Positions 31,129-44,500 of a stretch of 64,000 bases of DNA are shown piece by piece. This DNA comes from Brachypterus glaber. Taxonomy: Eukaryota; Arthropoda; Insecta; Coleoptera; Kateretidae. The position numbers and the translations under genes are program-made. Position 1 is the stretch's first letter, and every line of letters starts with the position of its first letter. The notes under the pieces were generated by a model. The model worked only from the letters and a program-made list of their open reading frames with translations. It searched no databases and had not been told where the DNA came from. The DNA lies in assembly GCA_958510825.1 (NCBI GenBank), contig OY294051.1, forward strand, positions 26,895,265 through 26,959,264, read 5' to 3'.

Positions 31129-31909
31129 TATTTTATACGCTGTTTTCGGAACCTTGCTTAATTTTTCTCGATCAGCTCCTTTTTTGATATATAAGGTACA
31201 GTGGTTTTATTTGACCATAGTTCTAAAGTTTAGATTTTTTCGCATTTTTTTCGATATATTTGATAATATATAGCTTTAATTTTTATAAGCAATACTGTTA
31301 CATGTACGGTTTGTAAAAATAAAAAAAAGTTTAAGATCGAATCCAGTAATGGAGATTTTACGGGGAATATTAAATTATTTTATATTATTTTAAACAGTTT
31401 TTTTTTTTAATTTTTCACTTTATTTTTGTAATAAATTAAATTTATTTTGTTGCTATTATAAAAATTATTTTTTTTTCTGCTTTTTTTTATGACCCCCGGT
31501 AAAAATTATTAACTGTAAAAAATAAGATATTTCAAATCTGTTTTTCTGGCTTAAAGCCTCATGGATTGAAAACCAATCCATGACAAAAAAATAGGCCTTA
31601 ATTTTGTTGTTGAATACAACTATGGGCAAGAAGACCATTATATCTCAAAAAAAAACGAGCTAATCATGAAAAACGGAAAAATATTTCAAAATCAGCCCAT
31701 CAAGTATAGGCAGAGCAGTGTAACTGGGACAGCTTCCAGTATATTTCAAATGTTCAATTCAAGTAAACTTTTTATAAGTTCATAAATCGTTTTAAGGAGT
31801 TAAAACCTGTTGAGGGACGAATTTTTTCTTTAAATTAATTAATCAGAAAAAATTAAAAATGCTTCTTATTGTAAAAACAAGCAAGCAACTGAAGATATGC
31901 GAATGTAAC

Positions 31910-33304
31910 ATGGTGGGCTTTAAGCTTACGGAGATGAAAAAATCTAACACCCCATAACTGACAACGGGATATTGTTTCTAATGCTTTCAGAATTACATGT
32001 TCGTTGAGAACAAAATCCTAGATGTAGCCGTTTTTGATTCAATCAAAAATTAGTATATTAGTATATATGTGACCCAAAAAAAAATTCAAATTAAAAAGTT
32101 TGGAGGTCTCACCCCTTAAATTTGTTTATTGGGGTAAGAGTTTCATCCCTATTTTTTTTTTAATTTTTGAAAAAATCTAGAGGTCGCTCACAACCATTTT
32201 TCAAAAAATATGTTTGCTTAGCTTTTTTTATTTTTTTTAAGGCCCAAGGATTTTTTATTTAAATCTTTTTAACAAGAAACGGTATAAAGGGATAGTAAAT
32301 TGCTAACCTCAAAATAAATCTGAATTTTTCTTTCAAAATGGCGGTGTTGTGCCCTTTAAAGTTTGAAAATTCACTACATTGCTTGATTTTAGGTCTAATT
32401 ACAGGCACAAAAAAATGTTTTTCATTGTCTTCAAACATTGTGCGTGTAGCCCAATATGTCCTCACATAAAAACAACTATTTTTTTTTATCGGATATACAG
32501 GGTATCCAGAAAATATATATATACATTCTTTTAACATTTTTGAGAGATAAATTCGCTTTTTAGTGACAGGGTAGGACTCAAAATAAGGGAACTTCTATAT
32601 AACGCGTTATATAGAATATTTTGAGTCCTACCCTGTCACTAAAAACCGAATTTATCTCTCAAAAATGTTTAAAAAATGTATATATTATTTTTTCTGGATA
32701 CCCTGTATATTCGATAAAAAAAATATAGTTGTTTTTATGTTAGGCTACACGCACAATGTTTGAAGACAATGAAAAACATTTTTTTGTGCCTGTAATTAGA
32801 CCTAAAATCAAGCAATGTAGTGAATTTTCAAACTTTAAAGGGCACAGCACCGCCATTTCGAAAGAAAAATTCAGATTTTTTTTGAGGTTAGCAATTTGCT
32901 ATCCCTTTATATCGTTTCGTGTTAAAAAGATTTAAATAAAAAATCCTTGGGCCTTAAAAAAAATAAAAAAAGCTAAGCAAACATATTTTTTGAAAAATGG
33001 CTGTGAGCGACCTCTAGATTTTTTCAAAAATTTTGAAAAAAAAATAGGGATGAAACTCTTACCCCAATAAACAAATTTAAGGGGTGAGACCTCCAAACTT
33101 TTTAATTTGAATTTTTTTTTGGGTCACATATATATATATATATGGTATATATACCAATATACTAATTTTTGATGGAATAAAAAACGGCTACACCTACGAT
33201 TTTGTTCTCAACGAACATGTAATTCTGAAAGCATTAGAAACAATATCCAGTTGTCAGTTATGGGGTGTTCGATTTTTTCATCTCCGTAAGCTTAAAGCCC
33301 ACCG
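31910..33304. repeat. 1.4-kb palindrome with near-identical 690-bp arms
   Basis: The ends GGTGGGCTTTAAGCTTACGG and its inverse close a palindrome centred at about 32607 on ATAACGCGTTAT. Arms match closely throughout; examples are AACATGTAATTCTGAAAGC and TTTGAAGACAATGAAAAAC with their inverses. A TACAGGGTATCCAGAAAATA motif sits inside each arm. There is no coding sequence; the ORF at 32259-32537 is an arm read-through. Confidence 0.9.
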
Positions 33305-33600
33305 TGGTACCTTGTGATTAGCAACAGCTATGGCCACTGTCGTTAGTGAATTCAGTGAATTTCATTTTGCGTAATTTATTTTTAACTGTACACATCTGTG
33401 CCGATGTCTCAAGAGGTTAAACATATTTTGTCACAAAATTATAAAAAATATAAAAGGTGCAAGATCCTCAAAATATTCTCATTTCGTTTTTCGTCTGGAA
33501 ACAATTACGACAATGGCGAAGAAAATCCAGATTTGGGAATAAAACGGTAGGTTTAGTCCCGCAAAAAAAGGAGCAAAATAAAGTTTTAGTCCCAGTCGTG

Positions 33601-33752
33601 TAAAATAGTATTATACATACTGAGGTGGAAAATGTTTCATTTCCTGAGGGAAAGTTAGCTGACCAAGGAGCGTTAGCCCCGCGGTCTGCTAATTTCCGAA
33701 TGTAAAAATGAAATTTTCCGCCGAGGTTTGTATACTATTTTATTCACAATTT
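33601..33752. mobile_element. Hairpin MITE of about 150 bp
   Basis: TAAAATAGTATTATACATAC and TTTGTATACTATTTTA are inverse ends; GAGGTGGAAAAT and ATTTTCCGCC continue the stem. Non-coding. Confidence 0.65.
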
Positions 33753-33890
33753 TTACCTCTTTTATTAACAATTAATTGTTAATAAAAAAATTAATTTTAT
33801 ATTTTATGTTCTACGACAAAACTGACAACCTCTTTAAATTTATAAACACGGGTGAAGTTAGTTACACATTTTTGCTTTATCAGTGCATGT

Positions 33891-34080
33891 ATACCGGGTG
33901 TTACAAAACGAAGGTACACCCCCTTTTTTTTCTTTATTTTAAAAGTTAGAGATTTTTCTTATTGCCATAAAACGTCAACTTTAAACATAAAAAGTACATT
34001 TATGTCACTTTCGGTTTAACCGGAAATGACACCAACCTTCGATTTTTAAATGGGACACCCTATATTTTTTTACGTGTTTC
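33891..34080 (+). mobile_element. CACTTCCGG-module element, partial
   Basis: ATACCGGGTGTTACAAAACG begins the piece; CACTTTCGGTTTAACCGGAA and CGATTTTTAAATGGGACACC follow. The same order is found at 43590-43810 and in the TIRs at 8161-12454. Confidence 0.6.
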
Positions 34081-34089
34081 AATTCTACG

Positions 34090-37000
34090 CTTTATTCTGA
34101 GTATAATGTTACCACAAAAGTGAAATTTTAATTTTCGAAGTTGTTTTTATTTAATTTTTTGTTTATTTCATTTTTATAAATATTTGTCTAAGAAAGTATA
34201 AAAATAACGTTATGTATTTACTTCGTTAAATTACCGGCGGTGGCAGCACTTATCAGTGATTTTTCAGAAACCACAGTTAAATTGGTTGTAAATTTAATAT
34301 ATTTTAGAAATACGAAAATATTGCAATTCAAATGTGTATCTAATGTTATTATTTAAAAAAAAAATAAGTACCTAAAACTATTTTTTCATAACATTTTAAC
34401 ACATTTAAGTTTTTGACATATCTAAAGTAAAGTGAAGTTAGTCATAAGGCAGTTCCCGATCAAGGCCCTTACAAGGGATGGGAATGTTGTGTTTCAAGCT
34501 TTTTTGGTAGCAGAAGTTAACAATAATTGATTTTCCAACTTTTACGTATGTATGTAATTAGCTTATTTCTAAGTGATTGTGATAAAATAAATTGCGTCTC
34601 TCGCGCCAAACACTGCAGTTTAGCAAAGTTTAAATCGAAAAGTACCTAAATAGTTGCACAGCAATTTTGTTATTGGATTACAAGCTTTGTAAATTAAGTT
34701 TTTCAATTAGAAAATGTTTTAATGTTAAACCGATCATGTTCGGAAAACATCTGTAATCTAAAGTATTTGTAAAGAGTATTTAGTTACCAAAACTTTGTTA
34801 ACATTGATTTACCTTGATTCGGGTCAATTTACACGCAAAAAAATAATTGTAATTTACACCGAAAAAGGGATTTCATTAATTTTGAGCTAGCTTTATTGTA
34901 TACACTCAGAAAAATCTCTATCTGATGGAATACTATGGACGAACAAACTATTCTCAAATTTTAGGTGCTACAGACTCGTAGAAAAAAAGGCTGGAATTTA
35001 ACGTAAAAAATGTTTTTTGGTATATTTATAAATCCATCTTTAAAGACATATACTTGCTATGCTTCTTTCAAATTTTAGGCAAAAATGTTAGTTTATTTAG
35101 AAATTACGATGTTTTTTGTGTAAGCATGTCAAAATAGGTTTTTGGGCAACCGTTGTGCATCGACTTGAATATTACATTGACGCATATTCCCAAATTTATT
35201 GCAAACAAAATTAATGACTTTCTAATGTAGAAAAGTATAGTGAATAAGTTAAAATGGTTTTTGATCTTTATTTCTTAATTTCATTTGTCTATTTATGGGC
35301 ATTTTTTTTTCCCGTTGGCAACATAGTTCGACGCGTTAATATTCACGATTATATTTTAAATTGATTAATTTTGTACACACATAACTATAGAATACTATCA
35401 GATATTTTTACTGCTTTCATTGTTCAGTTCAAATGCTACGTTTTCAGCGAATTGTTCGCACGTATTCGAAATGTACTGTTTTCAGCGCATTGCTTTCTTT
35501 CGTACTATTTTTTGCCCATTAACGCACTTCTTGATTGATTAGAATTCCGCTGGTTTTTGCACGGCACGATCTTATCGATTACAGATTTCGAATCAGTATA
35601 TAGGGTGATTGCCGTAGTCTGCTAATTTTAATTAAATTTTAAATAATAATAAAATAAATTTAAATTGAATTATTATCAACTAATTTGAAATATATGCTAG
35701 GAATGAAGACCGTGTATAATAGAAATCTATTATTCGCCTAAATTTTAAATATAACTGGTGCTTTACGTGTTAAAATTTTAGCGGCCTTGTATTTTTTTTT
35801 TAGGTTTTGTGATTAAAATTTTTGCGTTTTCCCTTTTCCAATTTGCGACTACACCACCACTGAAAGAACCTACTGAACAGATCAGAAATTAGTTTCTTTT
35901 ATGTATAAAAATTTAAAACCCCACATTTTCGTGTTTCCCATATGCCGTCTTTTTCTTGTCCTTTGATTAGAATTCCTAATCAAAGGATTTTTATTGATAA
36001 TTTTCATCTTTACATATTTTTTAGAAGATCAAAGAAAAATTAATGGATATTTGAAACATTCTTTTATGCGTTTCCTTGCTTTGAATAAATAATAGCTAAA
36101 AAGATAATTATAATAAATACTTTCATAAAGTTTAATTAAAAATCAACACTGATATCTAATTAGCTTTTATTGAAGTTATCGATGGCAAAATTGTATAGGT
36201 TCAATTAGTCTAACTAATCCCTAATCAATAAAGATAATCTCTTAAAATTTGGAATAAGAGTACCTTATTATATTAGCTAATAATAATAATAGTAAACGTT
36301 CTTTATTGTACAACGTTTAAATGGCTGTCGACCGTAAGTTTTTCTATATTACCAAATCATTTACGAGTTATATAGTTTTTGGCACTCTTAGTACATTTCC
36401 TATTTCCTAAAAAAAACGCTCTGCATATGACCACATTTTAAAAACTAAAAATAAAAAATTTATGCAAAAACACATTATAAATTGTCTTATTTAAAGTCAA
36501 TATCTCAACTTTTGGACCGCACTGTATGACGGCACCTCAAGCCAATCACGGCATCGTTTTATGTTTTATGCGCAGGCTTATGCGTTATGTTTTATGTATA
36601 TGCGATCTTGTGGATAACGCTTTATTGGATTAAAACTTAATAGACTTTCAACAAAATAAAATAAATCTTAACTCAGTTATGTTAAAAAATGGGCTTGATC
36701 CTTAGGATCAATGATTCTGGGATTAAAGCCTTTGGTAAGGGCTTAAATATTCCTTAATTTGTACGATTTCGCCCCATAAAATTGTTTAACTTTGTCCTTT
36801 ACCCTAACCTTGGCGATTTATAAATCCTTCACGCAAATCTGTTTTTTAATCTAAATAAAGGACCCTCCTTTAAGGATGTCATTAAATGGCTGATAACAAG
36901 TAAAACCACCACATTTATATAAAGAGAAAACAAAACCAAAAAGAATACATAAAAAAGGTAATAAAAGTAAGAGCACACACAGAAAAAGAAAATAGGTATT

Positions 37001-37100
37001 AAAATATTTTTTAATGCAAAAAAACTACTTAATTTTTTATTGACAAATAATAAGTGAAATACACCCTTAAATATGAAGCTAGAGGGTGAAAACCCTAGTA
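34090..37100. other. Three kilobases of AT-rich, apparently single-copy DNA
   Basis: I see no element ends, paired repeats or coding sequence beyond chance ORFs. A 12-bp stem hairpin (TCCTTTGATTAG) occurs near 35960, and (AAT)n near 36280. This is the largest stretch in the window without a recognised mobile element. Confidence 0.4.
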
Positions 37101-37126
37101 CTACAATATACTATAGTATATTGTAG
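37101..37126. repeat. Perfect 26-bp palindrome
   Basis: CTACAATATACTA followed directly by TAGTATATTGTAG. No spacer and no mismatches. Confidence 0.9.
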
Positions 37127-37274
37127 AGCAGATCGACCAATTGTAGTTGATACTATCTTCCGTGGCCACATCTGTCACGGATTGACCCTTTTGTCACACT
37201 ATCCAGTCCGGGCCTGGATGAAAAAATACTTACAAGCAATAATTTATTAAAATAAAAAAATATATTACAAAAAA

Positions 37275-37400
37275 GCGGATTTTCGAGAAAACAAATTTTT
37301 TGTATATCGATCTGTCGGTCTGTCTGCCTATTTGCTCGGAAAAAAATTGTGACCACGATAATTCGAGAACGCTTTGAGCCAAAGGCTTGTTTGGACCATA
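37275..37400 (+). repeat. Diverged repeat related to 37860-37985
   Basis: GTCGGTCTGTCTG, then TCGGAAAAAAATTGTGACCA, then CGAGAACGCTTTGAGCCAAA. The downstream relative has TCGGTCGGTTTGGCTGG, AAAAATTTGTGACCGATAAC and GAGAAAGGTTTGACC in the same order. Confidence 0.5.
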
Positions 37401-38297
37401 GGTTCATTATCCCAAGTTCTCGTCTCGGATATATCTATATAACTATAGTTTTTGATAGAAAAACTTACTTCGTATTATAGGGTAAACTATTCTTTTGTTG
37501 ATAACAGTATTTTTTACATTTCTTACATTAAATATTGTTTTTCTATGTGTAAATAAAAAAGATAATAAGAAGTAAAAGCTAAAAGCCATAAAGCAAGCAT
37601 AAATCTAAGAGATATGTAGCAGCAATAATAATAATAGTAGATACCATAAATTATTATAAAACTTTATAGACTGAAATAATCGGCATACCAAATCTAGTTT
37701 ATCTTAAACATCTCCCCAGAAACTTATTTTTTACGAAATTGAATTAAGAATAGCCATTTTTTGCTTAGGTTATTTTTCAAAACAAATTTTTTTTAAGGAA
37801 ATCTATGTCTTCGAATTTAATGATATACTTATAGTATTTCTAAGCTCATAAAATATTTGCGAGAAAAAAATTTATTTCAGTGAAAAAAAATCAGTCGGTC
37901 GGTTTGGCTGGAAAAATTTGTGACCGATAACTGGAGAAAGGTTTGACCTAAATACTTTAAAGATTTGAACCAAAGGTTTTACACACAGAGAAGTAATGAC
38001 TGTAAGCGCTAGGCTTTCTAAAGTATTTCTTTTGGAGGGAAGCGTGTGAAATAGGATATTTAATTGAACTCACCGAACTCAGGCTGTTTCTTCCTGTGTA
38101 TAGGGGTACCCTGTAGATGCTGTAGTATTGTCTTGGTGCTTTGGTTATTAGCCCGTATAACTTAACTAATTGTTCATTTTATATCTGAACCTAACCTCAA
38201 AGTCGGCGTGGTTCCAGATACGCTGTCATAGTAAGATCCAGACAGTCCAATATTCGAGAAAAAGAGCCTCTTTTCGCACTTTTTAATAGCCATTTCG

Positions 38298-39745
38298 CAC
38301 GGTTTCACCGGAAACTAAGTTAATTTTTTTTTTAATGACACCTCCTGTATATTTTTGCATTTTTGGACCCAGAAATAAATTTACATTAAAAAAAATCATT
38401 TAAAAACTATTTATTTTTTTTAGTACGTTTTTTTTAATTTTTTTTTTATTAACATACAAGATTTATTTTTTTATAAATAAAATCTAATTTATTTGCTAAA
38501 TGTGGGAAAAATGCAAATTTTATGTAAAAACTAAAATTCGTTAATTGTTTTAAACGGGTTTTCCTTCATAACTTCGTTTTTTCAAATGGTAACCCCCTTG
38601 GAGGTTCTTAGCTTTTTGGTGTGCTATTATAAGGGCTACAAAATGTCGTACTTTTTTTTCTTTCACTTCCACTTTTGCCAGATTTGTTTTTTTTTTAATA
38701 GAGGAAAGTCGCCTAATTTCGGATACCATTTACAATGTATTCAATATTTAATACTCGGTATTACTTTTTGATATTTTTTTTATATAACCAGATACAACTT
38801 ATTATAGCGAACCATGATTTATTATAAAATCAATTTTATTACAGTTTATTTTTTCCAAAAAACACGGTTAAAAAAAATCAGCGCATTTTTGTGCATTTGA
38901 AAAAGGGCTCCTAATTTCGGACATATCCGAAAAAATTTTTTCAAGAGTAGTTCTGGATCCCATTGCTTATGTTTCTTGTTATTCCTTCACATTTAAGACG
39001 TAATTTAATCATTAAGCGATTTTCTACGAAATACTATAGGAACTATAATTTTAGATTCCCAATTTCGAATATCTTAGTATCTTAGGTAATTTTCGTTTTT
39101 TCAAAATTGTTTATCTTAGTTTGTTGTATCATTATAAAAAAAATAATTAATGGTTGGTTATCCTGAATAATAATTACCTTGCGGATATCCGAAATTGGGA
39201 ATCAAATGCACAAAAATGGTCTATCCGAAATTAGGCAACTTTCTGCTTTTTAGATTAGAAATTTGTAGAATGTTTACGTTTTCAAATTGCTTAATTATGA
39301 ATAGTGGATCAACTTAACTAACATCATAACTTACCCAAGACAGATTCACGAACTTTTATAACGATTATTAATAAAATAAACAAGCATAATAATGCAACTG
39401 AGCACAAAACTGCCATTTGCAATATAAACGATTTGTGCTGCCATTTAAAGGGGAGAAGCTCTACCGTTATCATATTACAGGACGGATTTAGTTTGACTTT
39501 TGGCTTCACATAAAAGTAGGTTTCTGTTTACCTTTGCAGACAGTATCTTAAATACACTACTATCCGAAATTTGGAAACCATCCGAAATTAGGCGCATTTC
39601 CTCTAAATAAAAAATTAATTAAATGTTTTTTTTTTAGATGTAAAATTGTTTTCTCAATTTAAAAATGCAAAAATGTACAGGTGTTGTAAATTAAAAAAAA
39701 AAATTGATTTAGTTTTCGGCGAAACCGAAAGTGCCAAAAAATAAT
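38298..39745. mobile_element. Inverted-repeat element of the CACTTCCGG family, interrupted
   Basis: Arms at about 38298-38395 and 39640-39745 are inverted: GGTTTCACCGGAAACTAAGT against GATTTAGTTTTCGGCGAAACC, with ACACCTCCTGTATATTTTTG against AAAAATGTACAGGTGTTG. A TA-flanked element (38701-39603) sits between them and is therefore the later insertion. Confidence 0.65.
38701..39603. mobile_element. TA-flanked element, TIR GAGGAAA..CGCCTAATTTCGGAT
   Basis: TA at 38699-38700 and 39604-39605 borders a TIR of about 25 bp with two mismatches. The TIR core CCTAATTTCGGA recurs internally at about 38909 and inverted at about 39218, as if shorter elements were nested or recombined. It is 903 bp. The ORF at 39324-39509 (-) has a hydrophobic stretch but shows no homology I recognise. 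Confidence 0.75.
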
Positions 39746-40530
39746 TTTGTACGCCATTTTGTAACCCTTGTTAAGAAATACAAGATACAAAAAATTTTCT
39801 TTGATCGGGCTGAAAAGAATCACATTTTAGGCGGTATCTATGGATAGAAACTCCCCAGTATACAATAGTTTTAGAACTAAGATATCGATATACTGTATGA
39901 TGCTATAATCATTTTTTTTTTCAAAAATTAAAAAGACTGGCTACGTTTATAACAACATAAGAACAGTATTCCAACTTTTAAATCAATCTCTAAAAAACAA
40001 GTGAGATAGCTTATTTTGATTCCACAGGCTTCAAGCTGTAGCTATGAATTAGGCCGTATCATGTTTTGAAATAATTCTGCAACTATATTAGTACCTATTT
40101 GTTAAAACAGAGCGTACAGATAAAGATATTATATACCTTTGTCAAACATTAACCTTGTATTTAAATCATCAGCAACAAAGCAAAAGGAGACAATCTAGAT
40201 TTGGACATTTTTACATCGGCCCAGAACATATTACCCTCGGCACAAAGAGGTTAGCAACGAATTCTATTGTTTTTTTTTTTTGTTGATATTTTAACAATTT
40301 AAATTAGTCTGTTAATATCAGGTTATATCATATCATATCTATATGTCTGAAACTTGCCCCCTCAAAAATGACGTAACGCTAGCAGCCAAGACCCAATCTT
40401 TTTTGGGTGAAAAAAAGAAGCGTTTTTATTTTTTAGTGTTTTCGGGTTAAAAATAATAAAGGGCGTTACGTAACGCTAAATCACTCCCCCTCCATCCTCG
40501 TAACGATAAGTGATTTAAGTACGGCCCCTA

Positions 40531-40612
40531 TTCTGCCTTGCTAAGCTGAAAGGCCCTATCTGTATATGTTAAAACCTATGTAGATAGGACCTTTCAGCTT
40601 AGAAGGGCAGTA
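40531..40612. mobile_element. 82-bp hairpin MITE, sister of 5354-5434
   Basis: TTCTGCCTTGCTAAGCTGAA pairs with TTCAGCTTAGAAGGGCAGTA. The stem sequence matches the copy at 5354, with the loop inverted. Confidence 0.8.
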
Positions 40613-40799
40613 TTAATCTTGCACTCGGAAAAGGTGTTATGATGCGTAAAATTTTACATATTGTAAAATGTTATAAATATAATTATTTGTTAATATACAT
40701 GCATTATACCGTGTAATCTATACGTTTTGGCTAGCGTTATCTATTCTCGTTCCTTTAAAAAAATTAATTTGGGCTTGATTTTTATTGAATTAAAAAGGA

Positions 40800-42410
40800 G
40801 ATGGCAAGTTTTCTACCTTTGAGACAAAACTCCATCAAGGAGTTGGCAGGTTTTAGGTAAAGTTTTTTCAAAAAACAAAAGCAATTATTACAAAGGTGTT
40901 TATTTTAGAAAATAAAGTACAAAATACTGTCTTCAACATCAAAAAGCAATCATTTTAAAAATAAAAACCTTTGCAATGACGACAATTCGTCCAAAAGTGG
41001 AGTTAGCAGGTTAACACTTTATGTTAATTTATAGCTTATAGGGGTGTTCAGATGTTCTTATTGCAGCCACACCTTAGTAACACATGACTCTTTTCACCTC
41101 AATCTGTCTTATTTTAATTTATTGTTTTTTAAAGAGTATAAAAAGGGGTACAAACTTTAGTTAGGGATCGGTCCTGAAAAGTGTTTCTTCTTGTTAATTA
41201 ATTATAATAAATATTTTTAATATTTTCTATTAAACTTTGGGACTAATTTTAATAATAAAAGTATTAACGCGGTTTTGGAAACTCATAAATACTTTTAGTT
41301 TGAACAGTTTAAAATAATGTTGGATTTTATTCTATTTACACTGTTAAAATATTTGGCGATAATGAACTTTGAAAAATATTGTGTAAAATATTTAAAGGGC
41401 TTATACGTACCTGTTTTAATATTTACACTGAGAGAAATGTGGAAAATAAATTGGGCTTTGAAAATTGTCGTGAATAGTTGAAATCTCAAACATACAATGA
41501 TTTTATTTAGTAGTGTTTAATGGCAAACTACTATCTATATAATATAATGGAAATTGGAATTAAGGAGCTTTGCATAGAAGTACAATTTAGGATTAAGAAT
41601 TGATCTCTCATGTTCTTAAAGAATTTTAATCACATTTATATAATATATTATTCTTAAGTTAAGAAGCTATTATTTTAATCTGTTTCCAAAGCCCGTCTCA
41701 CTAGAACTTACAGCTTCCGAAATAAGTGGTTCTATATCTATACAATAGAAGATGGGAGGGCTAACCTAACTGAGTAAGTTAACTTATAAGTTATAATCAC
41801 CGCTCGGCTGATAATTTAACATAAAATTTTCCCTGATAAAAATCCACTTCATAACATTAGTGATGGAATAATATTTATATGAATTTTCTAGTTCGTATCA
41901 AATGTATGTATGCAAGTCTTTTTGCATTTTCCAGGCTGTATTAAAGTGGACACATTTAATTTTATCTAACTTGACGTGTTTTGCGCTTTGCCCATCAAAA
42001 TGTAAACTAACAGCGAACACTCACTAATTAGAATGATTCAGCGATCCACCATAGCACGGCTTGAGCCTCAATTAATTATTGCGACGCCACAAATTATCGA
42101 GCATAATGAAGATGGTTTTGTCTTTGTTTTGTCAGGCGAACGATTATTCTTTTAAAGTCGTTAAAATTTTCCATTTTATCGAAAAGAGATTTGAATCATT
42201 TGATAAAAAATCAGTGATAAAAAGAAGAAACTGTGACAATGGAAAATAACTTTTTTCGCTAGCGGTATTATCACAATGGTCACTGAACTTATGAAGAAAA
42301 AATATAAAAGTTCACCGAAAAGAATATATTTGTGGCAAATAAAGTTTAATCACAATTCAATTAATCACAATTAAAAGTTATATTAAAATAGGAGGCAGAA
42401 GTACATGTAT
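40800..42410. other. AT-rich stretch with nothing recognised
   Basis: No gene, no defined element ends and no repeat partner found by eye. Confidence 0.35.
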
Positions 42411-42469
42411 ACAGTTAAAAATAAACTCAATAATAAATATAAAGTATGGCATTTAGGTTAATTAATTAA

Positions 42470-42685
42470 TATACAATTTAATTTCCATAAATATTCCGGA
42501 CAAAACCAAATAAACTGTCTATTTATGACAAAAAAAATGTTTAATTATGAGTAATAAATTTTATTAATTAATTTAATATACAATGTATTTTCCATAAATA
42601 TTCTGGACAAAACCAAATAAGCTGACTATTCATGGTAAATAAATATTTAATTGTGATTAATAAATTTTATTTTTAATTGCCACGA
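42470..42685 (+). repeat. Two tandem copies of a 107-bp unit
   Basis: CCATAAATATTC(C/T)GGACAAA starts at 42485 and 42592, each followed by ACCAAATAA(A/G)CTG and later by AATAAATTTTATT. Non-coding. Confidence 0.75.
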
Positions 42686-42776
42686 ATAGACCAATTATTT
42701 GTTTTCTAAGTTTAATCTATATATTTAACATAAATATAAAATGTATAGATGTTCAGTAAATGTGTTTTATAATCAT

Positions 42777-43071
42777 CATTAATCGGAATAAATTCAGTAA
42801 TGACTCATCAACGTTGAAAATAAACACAGAAACATAGGCTTACGGAATAATTTTGCCGAATTATGAGGGAAAAGTTTATAAAGGTCACTAAATCGAAACA
42901 TTTGACGACTAATTTGTTACACACAACAATATTGAATATACATATTAACTATAAATATGTAAATATATCGGTGTTTTTCGAAGAAAATAAAAATGTAAAT
43001 ATTTAAAACCTCGCGTCAACGATAGAATCGACGCGACGCCTATGCGAGCACTGGAAATTCGCCGATGACTG
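42777..43071 (-). mobile_element. hAT MITE (family H1), complete
   Basis: CATTAATCGG and, inverted, CAGTCATCGG are the ends. ATAATCAT is duplicated exactly at 42769-42776 and 43072-43079. The interior is nearly identical to the copy at 29368-29660. Confidence 0.9.
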
Positions 43072-43083
43072 ATAATCATATGC

Positions 43084-43227
43084 CTGAATTAGACTGCAGT
43101 GACTCATACCTAAAATTTTTGCTGCTCTCGTATAAGGGATTCCCCTCATACGCGAACCGCACCCAAACTGGTATGATCCTCACTTTTTCGCACATTTTCG
43201 CAAATGAGTCACTGCAGTATAATTCAG
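43084..43227. mobile_element. 144-bp hairpin MITE with AP-1-like TIRs
   Basis: CTGAATTAGACTGCAGTGAC at the left and GTCACTGCAGTATAATTCAG at the right are inverse ends. TGACTCA at the left and TGAGTCA at the right lie at the inner TIR border. It starts 4 bases beyond the target duplication of the preceding hAT MITE. Confidence 0.8.
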
Positions 43228-43589
43228 ACACGGATAATATTTGGGGCTGTTATGTATCTATATATTTGGGGCTACAACATATTTATTAAAATAACTATTT
43301 ATCCTAAACAGCTAATGTTTAAAAACTGATTATATTAGTCACAAATATTTGAGTGTTCTAATAAATATAAAAATAAAATCGCAAGTTATCATTAATATCA
43401 AATCTATGGTATATTTGTACAATTTTTCTCGGTGTTATATTACTGCAAACGATTTCTGCAAAGATAAATCAATAATTTACCCTAGATAGCAAATTAATAA
43501 GCGCTAATAACCTTTATATACACAGATAAAAGTAATACATTAATCCAAATGAATATCATTTAAACCAAATAAATGTTATACCAAGTGTA

Positions 43590-43815
43590 ACAAGACCATG
43601 GTTCACCACTTTTTTTATTTATTTTTAAAGTTAGAGATTTACAATTTGGAGAGTCTTATTGGAATAGAATAAAATGTCAATTTTTAACATAAAGGCACAT
43701 ACCACTAAGTTTGTGCATAAAAAATAAATTTCAGTCACTTGCAGTTCAACCGAAAATAACATCCTTTCGATTTTTAAACTGGACACCCTTTAAAATTTTA
43801 CATAATTAAATACTA
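43590..43815 (+). mobile_element. CACTTCCGG-module element, diverged partial copy
   Basis: It has the same order of blocks as 33891-34080 (AAAGTTAGAGATT, ATGTCAA, CACTTGCAGTTCAACCG, CGATTTTTAAACTGGACACC), more diverged. Confidence 0.55.
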
Positions 43816-44204
43816 CACTTCATTGTCACTAAAATAATACTACAAACTATGCGAATAATGACATTTTAAATGCCGAGTTTTATTTTATTTAATATTTAGT
43901 TTTTATCATAGGTGGGCCATTATTACTTTAAATTACTTGAAAAGATCTAACCCTAAAAATAATAAATTTAAGCTAAAATCTTCATTTTACCATTTCACCA
44001 TTTTAAAGATTGCGAAAATGATTTTTCTTTTCGATTTTGTTTTAATCGCACCTTATTAGTACACTGGTACCAAAGTCCTTTAATAATATTACACATTATT
44101 AAATATTATTGAAAGTTACATGATTAAAAATTATTAATTGATTAATAAAAATACACTGCCCAGTAAAAGAGCTTTCCCATTTTACACCTCCGCGCGTAAA
44201 ATGG

Positions 44205-44500
44205 ATTTTTTTTATTATCAGATTCACGTTCAGCAACCATAAAAACCTTAATATACCAATTTTCACGAAAACTACCCTCTGCCCCTTTGGGGGTGAAGTT
44301 AGAATTTTGTTATAATCAGATTCCCTTTCAACAACCTCAAAAACCCCAATATACCAATTTTCACGAAAACTACCCCTCACCCCTCAGGAGGTGGAATTAG
44401 AATATTTTTATTATCAGATTCACTTTCAGCAACCTCAAAAACCCCAATACTCCAGTTTTCACGAAAACTACTCCCCACCCCTCAGGGGTGAAATTAGAAA
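44205..44500 (+). repeat. Second array of the 95-bp minisatellite
   Basis: Three units matching the array at 18425-18995, each with TTATCAGATTC, CAACC, AATATACCA and TTTTCACGAAAACTACC. Confidence 0.85.
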
